Source of the DNA: Thermoflexales bacterium
Lineage (GTDB): Bacteria; Chloroflexota; Anaerolineae; S140-20
Assembly (NCBI GenBank): GCA_015484715.1
Contig: WFUY01000106.1
Span: forward strand, 1-5,311
Reading direction: 5' to 3'
Length of the DNA: 5,311 nt
Position 1 is the first letter of the stretch. Each line of letters starts with the position of its first letter. The notes below the pieces were generated by a model, which had not been told where the DNA came from, did no database searches, and worked only from the letters and a program-made list of their open reading frames with translations. Shown in pieces: positions 1-4,053 of this stretch. A program made the position numbers and the translations under genes.

Positions 1-143
1 ATCCCTTTGGTTCTCCCACAAATCGGCGATCCCCCCTAGATGTCCACGAAAAGGTGGGCATGTCGCCTTTCAGGATTGCTTTCCGGTGTTCGGAGACCTC
101 CAAGGTTAAAGCGTTGATAAGCCCTAACGAGGGGGGCTTGAAG
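1..143. other. Left-edge region without a convincing gene
   Basis: No recognisable gene is seen. On the - strand a frame is open from an ATG at 182-180 to the window edge (about 60 codons). It has an internal ATG at 61-59 preceded by a weak GAAAGG, so a gene running leftward off the window is possible. Its third-position bases are not GC-rich like those of the real genes here, and I do not recognise the peptide. A + strand frame is open from 3 to a stop at 168-170 and is equally unconvincing. Local inverted repeats are GGAG/CTCC at 92-101 and AAGCCC (119-124) with GGGCTT (134-139). The second pair is not followed by a T-tract, so it is not a clear terminator. Confidence 0.4.
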
Positions 144-171
144 TTGCCCCTCTGTCCTATTGTGGTATAAT
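144..171 (+). promoter_or_regulatory. Extended -10 sigma70-type promoter of the BFN gene
   Basis: A perfect TATAAT -10 box is at 166-171 and is preceded by the extended -10 dinucleotide TG at 163-164. A partial -35 TTGCCC lies at 144-149 with 16-nt spacing. The predicted start is near 177-179, giving a leader of about 130 nt. A short GGGGC/GCCCC inverted repeat (133-137 and 146-150) overlaps the -35 box and could be an operator. That role is inferred. Confidence 0.75.
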
Positions 172-177
172 TTGAAA

Positions 178-310
178 AGCATCAAGGGTGCCGGAAGCGC
201 CCGGCGGATTGCGCTCTCCTGGATCCATCCCTGGGCGCCGTTCTTGGCCCTGGGAGGAGGGGCGCTGAGAGATCCGCTAACCCTATCCGGGAGGAAGGAC
301 GAGGTTGGGG
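178..310 (+). promoter_or_regulatory. Long 5' leader of the BFN gene with inverted repeats
   Basis: The untranslated stretch between the predicted transcription start and the coding start contains GCGCCC (197-202) complementary to GGGCGC (233-238), with a GGATCC palindrome (221-226) in the loop. AGCGCC (196-201) can instead pair with GGCGCT (261-266), so two folds compete for the same strand. A purine-rich Shine-Dalgarno region follows at 289-304. No known riboswitch class is recognised. Regulation through this leader is only an inference. Confidence 0.3.
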
Positions 311-796
311 ATGGTCGAGGTAACGATTGACAGCATTCGCGTGAGCCTGATGTCTCAACATCGGGTGGTCATTCTCAAGGATGTAGATAGCGAACGCTAT
401 CTGCCCATCTGGATTGGCCCCTGTGAGGCGGATGCCATCACCATCGAGCTCCAAGGGGTCGAAGTTGCCCGTCCGTTGACCCACGATCTCCTCAAGTCCG
501 TGATCACGGAGATGGGGGGAAGGGTCTCCCACGTGCTGGTCAATGACCTGCGCAATGATACCTTCTACGCCCGCATCGTGATGGACGTGAATGGTCAGCG
601 GCTGGAGATTGACTCCCGACCTAGCGATGCCATTGCCCTGGCCGTTCGGGTCAACGCGCCGATCTTCGTGGACGAAGCGGTGATGGAGCAGGCCAGCATT
701 GTGCCCGAGGAAGGGGCGGAAGAGGAGGAGGCCGATCTCTCCGTCTTCGAGGACTTCGTGGACACGCTGGACCTGGACGATCTGGGCGAGGACTGA
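311..796 (+). CDS. Bifunctional nuclease family (BFN/DUF151) protein
   Basis: The 161-residue product belongs to the bacterial BFN/DUF151 family. Relatives include plant nucleases reported to act on RNA and DNA, while the bacterial role is poorly defined. The BFN core spans about residues 3-122. It shows [15 protein letters not shown] (10-24), [13 protein letters not shown] (31-43), RPLTHDL (54-60), [12 protein letters not shown] (78-89) and [15 protein letters not shown] (99-113), in family order. Residues 133-161 form a strongly acidic tail (15 of 29 are Asp/Glu) that is probably flexible. There is no signal peptide, so the protein should be cytoplasmic. I chose the ATG at 311, with GAGG six bases upstream, because the family normally begins M-x-E/K-V. 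An in-frame TTG at 305 (adding Met-Gly) sits at better spacing from GGGAGGAAGG (289-298) and cannot be excluded. The gene appears monocistronic. Family assignment is firm and exact activity unknown. Confidence 0.92.
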   Translation: MVEVTIDSIRVSLMSQHRVVILKDVDSERYLPIWIGPCEADAITIELQGVEVARPLTHDLLKSVITEMGGRVSHVLVNDLRNDTFYARIVMDVNGQRLEIDSRPSDAIALAVRVNAPIFVDEAVMEQASIVPEEGAEEEEADLSVFEDFVDTLDLDDLGED

Positions 797-840
797 GCGA
801 CTCAGGCCAGAACCGGTAGAGGGCGGCCAGTCAGTCGCTC
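795..840 (+). other. Stem-loop overlapping the BFN stop codon
   Basis: GAGCGACT (795-802) is perfectly complementary to AGTCGCTC (833-840). GGCC on each side can extend the stem after a small bulge. The left arm begins inside the TGA stop (794-796). No T-tract follows, so it is not a standard intrinsic terminator. It may protect the 3' end or stall ribosomes or polymerase, but no function is shown. Confidence 0.4.
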
Positions 841-859
841 TTGCCGGTGGTCTAAAGGC

Positions 860-894
860 GTCCAGGTCGGTCTGGTGAGGCTGTCCTGGTCGGT
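860..894. repeat. Short imperfect direct repeat
   Basis: GTCCAGGTCGGT (860-871) recurs as GTCCTGGTCGGT (883-894), matching 11 of 12 bases with a 23-base period. It lies in the spacer between the BFN gene and the rpsU terminator. Two copies only, with no obvious role. Confidence 0.3.
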
Positions 895-930
895 GCATCC
901 GTCTGAGCAGGGGCCGTCACGGTGAGATGA

Positions 931-967
931 AACAAAAACGCCCGACCTTGTGGTTCGGGCGTTTGTT
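931..967 (-). terminator. Intrinsic terminator of rpsU, probably bidirectional
   Basis: AAACGCCCGA (936-945) and TCGGGCGTTT (955-964) are perfect 10-base inverted arms around a 9-base loop. Read on the - strand, the hairpin is followed by TTTTTGTTT, a good U-tract, about 27 nt past the rpsU stop. On the + strand it is followed only by GTTTGTT, so it may also end BFN transcripts, less strongly. The convergent arrangement fits a shared terminator. Confidence 0.85.
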
Positions 968-991
968 ACTCTGCCTGAGGTGAAGGGAACC

Positions 992-1204
992 CTACTCTTC
1001 GATCCCTTGTTCCCTCAGCCGGCGCATGCGCCGTTTCTGTCGCCGGATGGCCTTCTTCTTCGCCAGTCGTCGCTGCTCGCTCTTGGACATATACCAGCGC
1101 TTCTTGCGCACCGTGCTCAGGATCCCGCTTTTGGCGACCGCCTTGCGGAAACGCTTGAGAAGGCTCTCCTGCGACTCACCAGGCCGCAGTTCAACACTGG
1201 CCAC
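992..1204 (-). CDS. rpsU: 30S ribosomal protein S21
   Basis: The 70-residue product is the small-subunit protein S21, which binds near the anti-Shine-Dalgarno end of 16S rRNA and helps initiation on mRNAs. The family core is clear: VELRPGESQESLLKRFRK (4-21), then SGILSTVRKKRWYMSKSE (26-43), then a tail that is almost all Lys/Arg (44-66), ending in QGIEE. The reading frame stays open far upstream, but the family begins just before VELRPGES. A GTG at 1204-1202 gives exactly that start and is preceded by a strong Shine-Dalgarno (GGGGGTGA, 1219-1212) seven bases away. The gene is transcribed alone from the promoter at 1394-1422 through a long leader and ends at the terminator at 936-964. Identification is firm. 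The GTG start is well supported but inferred. Confidence 0.95.
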   Translation of the reverse strand: MASVELRPGESQESLLKRFRKAVAKSGILSTVRKKRWYMSKSEQRRLAKKKAIRRQKRRMRRLREQGIEE

Positions 1205-1387
1205 AGATGTTTCACCCCCCTTCGTTGGATTTGGCGTAGTGGAAAACCCGTCATTTGCCCGTCGGGCCGAGGAGTGGGATAGGTTGTGCCTCTCCATCTC
1301 TAGCTCTAGACTCTCAGCTTCCCATCCGCATCCGTAGACCCAACGGGCGAACCACTCTCCTGGTCCTAGCGGGATTCCTCTCTTCCA
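1205..1387 (-). promoter_or_regulatory. Long rpsU leader with potential elongated hairpin
   Basis: The predicted rpsU transcript starts near 1387, leaving about 180 untranslated bases. Nested complementary segments, in + coordinates, are CCACT (1352-1356) with AGTGG (1238-1242); ACGGG (1343-1347) with CCCGT (1247-1251), separated from the first helix by a symmetric 4x4 internal loop; and TCCCATCC (1320-1327) with GGAGTGGGA (1271-1279), with one bulge. CCAACG (1340-1345) can instead pair with CGTTGG (1223-1228), just beside the Shine-Dalgarno. A 12-base near-palindrome, TCTAGCTCTAGA, is at 1299-1310. Ribosomal-protein leaders are often autoregulatory, so an S21-responsive element is possible but unproven. 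The + strand of this region must also hold any lipM promoter, and I see no strong one. Confidence 0.35.
1212..1219 (-). promoter_or_regulatory. Shine-Dalgarno that fixes the rpsU GTG start
   Basis: On the - strand GGGGGTGA differs by one base from the extended anti-16S complement GGAGGTGA and sits seven bases before GTG (1204-1202). It supports the 70-residue S21 over longer readings of the same open frame. Confidence 0.8.
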
Positions 1388-1393
1388 AAACCA

Positions 1394-1422
1394 ATGATAC
1401 ACGATCTTCCCTATCTTGTCAA
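1394..1422 (-). promoter_or_regulatory. Near-consensus sigma70 promoter of rpsU
   Basis: Read on the - strand, a perfect TTGACA -35 (1422-1417) is followed after 17 bases by TATCAT (1399-1394), one mismatch from the -10 consensus. The predicted start is near 1387. The -10 box covers the ATG of the divergent octanoyltransferase gene (1394-1396), and the -35 lies over its codons 8-10. Confidence 0.8.
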
Positions 1423-2215
1423 ATGGCGGTTGCTCTTCTCGGGCGAGGCCGATGGGGCAACCAATATGGCCGTGGACGAGGCGATCCTGAGGGCGGTGGC
1501 GGCGGGGCTGGTGCCTCCCACCCTGCGCTGCTATGGATGGCGTCCTCCTTGCCTCTCGTTGGGGCGGGGCCAGCCGGCCAGCGAGGTCCTGGTTGAGGTC
1601 TGTGAGCAGGATGGGGTGGACCTGGTGCGCCGGCCCACGGGGGGGCGGGCCATCCTCCACGCCGATGAGCTGACCTACAGCGTCGTCGCACCCCAGTGGG
1701 AGCCCCGGGTGAAGGGGGGCGTCCTCGCTTCCTACCGCCGCCTCAGCCAGGGGTTGCTGGCCGGGTTGGAGCGGCTGGGGGTACCCCACCTGCGGGCCGA
1801 TGCCCGCTATGCCCATCGCGACCCGGCGGCCCTCTCAGCCGTCTGCTTCCAGGTGCCGTCCGATTATGAGATCACCGTGGGGGGGCGCAAGTTGGTGGGC
1901 AGCGCCCAGATGCGGGCTGCCGGCGTCGTGCTCCAGCACGGGGCGATCCCTCTGCGGGGGGACATCGCCCGCATCGCCCGCTACCTGCGAGGAGCCCCCT
2001 CTCCCCGGCGGATTCGGGAGCGGGCGACGACGGTGGCTGAAGCGCTGGGCCGGGAGGTGACCTGGGAGGAAGCGGCCCAGGCCCTCGTCGCCGGCTTCGC
2101 CCAGGCCCTGCGCCTGGAGTTGGAGTCGGGGGAGCTCACCGACGAGGAGCGGGCTTGGGCCGAGGAGCTGCGGGCCAACAAGTACGCCCACCCCCATTGG
2201 ACCTTTCGCCTTTGA
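1394..2215 (+). CDS. lipM: LipM-type octanoyltransferase / lipoate-protein ligase family
   Basis: The 273-residue protein has the biotin/lipoate transferase fold. LipM enzymes move octanoyl from acyl carrier protein to the lipoyl domain of GcvH, through a cysteine thioester, in cytoplasmic lipoate synthesis. Seen here are WRLLFSGEADGATNMAVDEA (11-30), the substrate-loop motif RRPTGGRAILHADELTYS (79-96), Cys151 in AVCFQVPSDYE at the position of the LipM nucleophile, and GGRKLVGSAQ (163-172) with Lys166 matching the conserved lysine. The C-terminus KYAHPHWTFRL is also family-like. TGGRA rather than SGGGAV and the presence of the cysteine favour LipM over an ATP-dependent LplA. Length matches Bacillus LipM. 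The ATG at 1394 is the only start upstream of WRLL (an in-frame stop lies at 1367-1369) and has no clear Shine-Dalgarno, so the mRNA may be leaderless. The gene converges on the transporter with a 4-base gap. Family assignment is firm and LipM versus ligase is probable. Confidence 0.85.
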   Translation: MIHDLPYLVKWRLLFSGEADGATNMAVDEAILRAVAAGLVPPTLRCYGWRPPCLSLGRGQPASEVLVEVCEQDGVDLVRRPTGGRAILHADELTYSVVAPQWEPRVKGGVLASYRRLSQGLLAGLERLGVPHLRADARYAHRDPAALSAVCFQVPSDYEITVGGRKLVGSAQMRAAGVVLQHGAIPLRGDIARIARYLRGAPSPRRIRERATTVAEALGREVTWEEAAQALVAGFAQALRLELESGELTDEERAWAEELRANKYAHPHWTFRL

Positions 2216-2219
2216 GGCA

Positions 2220-4040
2220 TTAGTAGCGGATTAGCAGGTAAACGGTAGAGAGGATCAGGGTGACGATGGTGATGGGGATGCCGACCTCGGCAAACTTCTT
2301 GAAGGGAAGGGGGTAGCCGGCTCGTTCCGCCACGCCGGCCGTGACGATGTTGGCCGCCGCGCCGATCAGTGTTGCGTTGCCGCCCAGGCAGGTGCCCAGG
2401 GCCAGAGCCCAGTAGAGGACGTTGTTCCCCGCGCCGGGGATGGTCTGGGTTAGGTAGGCCGCCACCGGCAGCATCGCCGCCGCGAAGGGGATGTTGGCTA
2501 CCAGGGCCGAGCCGAGGGCCGGCACCCACAGGATCAAGAGCACCGCCACTACCAGATTGTCCCCCGCGATCTTGCCGATCCCCTCGGCGACCACCTGGAT
2601 CGCCCCGACCTCCTGCAACGCACCCACCAAGATGAAGAGGGCGATGAAGAAGAGCAGCGTGGTCCAGTCCACCTCCTGAAGCATCTCGTGGATGCTGGGG
2701 CGCGTCCAGACCATCAGCCCCACGGCCCCGATCAGGGCGGCCACCGAGGGAGGCATCCGGAAGAGGTCTCCCAGGAAGAAGAGCCCCAGGGTCACCACGG
2801 CTGCTATGCTCGCCTTGCGCAGCAAGGCCGGGTCGGTGATGCGGGCCGACTCCTCCAGGTGGGCAATCAGCGCAGCCGAGAGCCCGTTTCCGGCCCGCCG
2901 ATAGTCTTGTCGGTAGATCAGCCAGGTCAGGACGATGAAGATGGGGACGATGAGCAGCACGATCGGCCCCAAGTTGGTCAGGAAGGCGCTGAAGCCCAGA
3001 CGGGCGTAGGAGCCGATGAGGGTGTTGGGGGGATCGCCGATGAGGGTTGCCGTTCCGCCGATGTTGGAGGCCAGCACTTCGGGGATGAGCAGGGCGAGGG
3101 GATTGATCCCCATCGCCAGGGCGATCTGCACCGTCACCGGCGCGATGAGGAGCATGATGGTCACGTTGTTGAGGAAGGCGGAGGTGACCGTCGTGATCAG
3201 GACGAGGATGACGGAGAGCAGCCAGGGGCGGCCCCCACTGAGCCGGTAGGCACTGTAGGCCATCCACTGGAAGACGCCGGTCCGCCCGGTGATGGCGACG
3301 AAGATCATCAGGGCCAGCACCAGGAAGATGACGTCGAAGTCAATGTACTGGATCGAGCGCTCAAAGTCGAGGATCCAGAAGTCGGGGTAGCGGGAACCCA
3401 GCATGTGGGTGATGGCCAGGACGATGGTGGCACCACCCAGAGCCGCCATGGTTTCGTGCAGGAGGCGCAGGGAGATGGCGGCGAAGGTGAGGGCGAAGAC
3501 GAGGACGGCGATGAAGAAGGCCAGGTGGAAGGCGCGGGGCAGGACGATGGTGCCGATGTCGGCGTAGTCGTGATCGCCTCCCTGGGTAAGTTGCTGGACC
3601 GGCAGCCCCAGGCGGGTGGTGCGGAAGGCGTGGGCCTGGACCTCGATGGCCACTGCCTGCTGCCCGGCGGCGATGGCCTCCGCCTGTTGGCGGGGGAGGC
3701 GGGTCACCAGGCGGAAGAGGCCGTCCTCCCCGGTGAGGATCCGCTCTACCTCTTCACCGTCGGGGGTGTCCAGCGTGTGCTGGCGTCCGCCGATGTAGAT
3801 GCGCACTTCCGCGTCTGCGATGGCCAGGCGTTGGGTGTTGACCACCCGCCCCAGGATGACCAAGGTCACGACATCGGTTTCCTCGGGTCCTGGGGCGCTC
3901 TCGATGGTCGGCTCGTTGACCTCGGAGGCAGGCGTCGAGCGGCAGCCGGTCAGCGTCCAGAAAAGGGCCAGCAGCAGAAGCAGTCCCCACCTTTGCGGGC
4001 TCCGAAGAAGGGTTCGGATCCCAAGCGTTCGCACTCCCAT
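2220..4040 (-). CDS. Lipobox-anchored ArsB/P-protein-type (SLC13-like) ion transporter
   Basis: The 606-residue protein combines three parts. Residues 1-33 look like a lipoprotein signal (Arg-rich start, hydrophobic 19-30, lipobox L30-T-G-C33). Residues about 58-168 resemble a carboxypeptidase-regulatory-like beta-sandwich (VILGRVVNTQRLAIADAEVRIY, then GEDGLFRLVTRLP). From about 171 to the end it is a polytopic transporter of the ion-transporter superfamily, with about a dozen hydrophobic segments. Two internally related halves carry the signature motifs SAFLNNVTIMLLIAP (287-301) with SNIGGTATLIGDPPN (325-339), and SALVANIPFAAAMLP (511-525) with LGGNATLIGAAANIV (552-566). Relatives include ArsB-like and OCA2/P-protein permeases. 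The substrate is not predictable here. No arsenic genes flank it, so I do not call it an arsenite pump. I chose ATG 4040 because GGGAGG lies just upstream (4050-4045) and the signal fits. ATG 4067 would overlap the previous gene and lacks a ribosome site. It is probably cotranscribed with the glycosyltransferase, 13 nt upstream. Confidence 0.85.
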   Translation of the reverse strand: MGVRTLGIRTLLRSPQRWGLLLLLALFWTLTGCRSTPASEVNEPTIESAPGPEETDVVTLVILGRVVNTQRLAIADAEVRIYIGGRQHTLDTPDGEEVERILTGEDGLFRLVTRLPRQQAEAIAAGQQAVAIEVQAHAFRTTRLGLPVQQLTQGGDHDYADIGTIVLPRAFHLAFFIAVLVFALTFAAISLRLLHETMAALGGATIVLAITHMLGSRYPDFWILDFERSIQYIDFDVIFLVLALMIFVAITGRTGVFQWMAYSAYRLSGGRPWLLSVILVLITTVTSAFLNNVTIMLLIAPVTVQIALAMGINPLALLIPEVLASNIGGTATLIGDPPNTLIGSYARLGFSAFLTNLGPIVLLIVPIFIVLTWLIYRQDYRRAGNGLSAALIAHLEESARITDPALLRKASIAAVVTLGLFFLGDLFRMPPSVAALIGAVGLMVWTRPSIHEMLQEVDWTTLLFFIALFILVGALQEVGAIQVVAEGIGKIAGDNLVVAVLLILWVPALGSALVANIPFAAAMLPVAAYLTQTIPGAGNNVLYWALALGTCLGGNATLIGAAANIVTAGVAERAGYPLPFKKFAEVGIPITIVTLILSTVYLLIRY

Positions 4041-4043
4041 GCT

Positions 4044-4050
4044 TCCTCCC
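4044..4050 (-). promoter_or_regulatory. Shine-Dalgarno that selects the transporter start at 4040
   Basis: On the - strand GGGAGGA lies three bases before ATG 4040 and inside the 13-base gap after the upstream stop. The spacing is slightly short. The alternative in-frame ATG at 4067 has no purine-rich site before it. Confidence 0.65.
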
Positions 4051-4053
4051 GAT

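Noticed and set aside
119..139. AAGCCC/GGGCTT inverted repeat as terminator of an upstream gene
   Set aside because: Short stem with no following T-tract.
2..182. Possible partial gene on the - strand running off the left edge
   Set aside because: Only about 60 codons, no good ribosome site, third-position composition unlike the other genes, no recognised domain, and it overlaps the BFN promoter. It cannot be excluded without flanking sequence.
182..898. - strand open frame of 238 codons over the BFN gene
   Set aside because: Shadow of the well-conserved BFN gene, and it runs over that gene's leader and 3' hairpin.
1284..1312. TTGTGC-17-TAGACT as a lipM promoter
   Set aside because: Too many mismatches in both boxes to call; it partly coincides with the TCTAGCTCTAGA near-palindrome.
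1205..1816. N-terminal extension of S21 to a 274-residue protein, or a 101-residue form starting MERHNLSH
   Set aside because: The extension lies over the lipM gene and the rpsU promoter and leader. S21 normally begins directly before VELRPGES, and the GTG at 1204 has a strong ribosome site.
1981..3267. - strand open frame of 428 codons spanning the end of lipM and part of the transporter
   Set aside because: Arg/Pro/Gly/His-rich shadow in another frame of the transporter; it crosses two recognisable genes on opposite strands.
2220..4040. Arsenite efflux pump (arsB) annotation
   Set aside because: Motifs match the broader superfamily, but no ars regulator, reductase or ATPase is adjacent and the N-terminal domain is atypical, so the substrate is left open.
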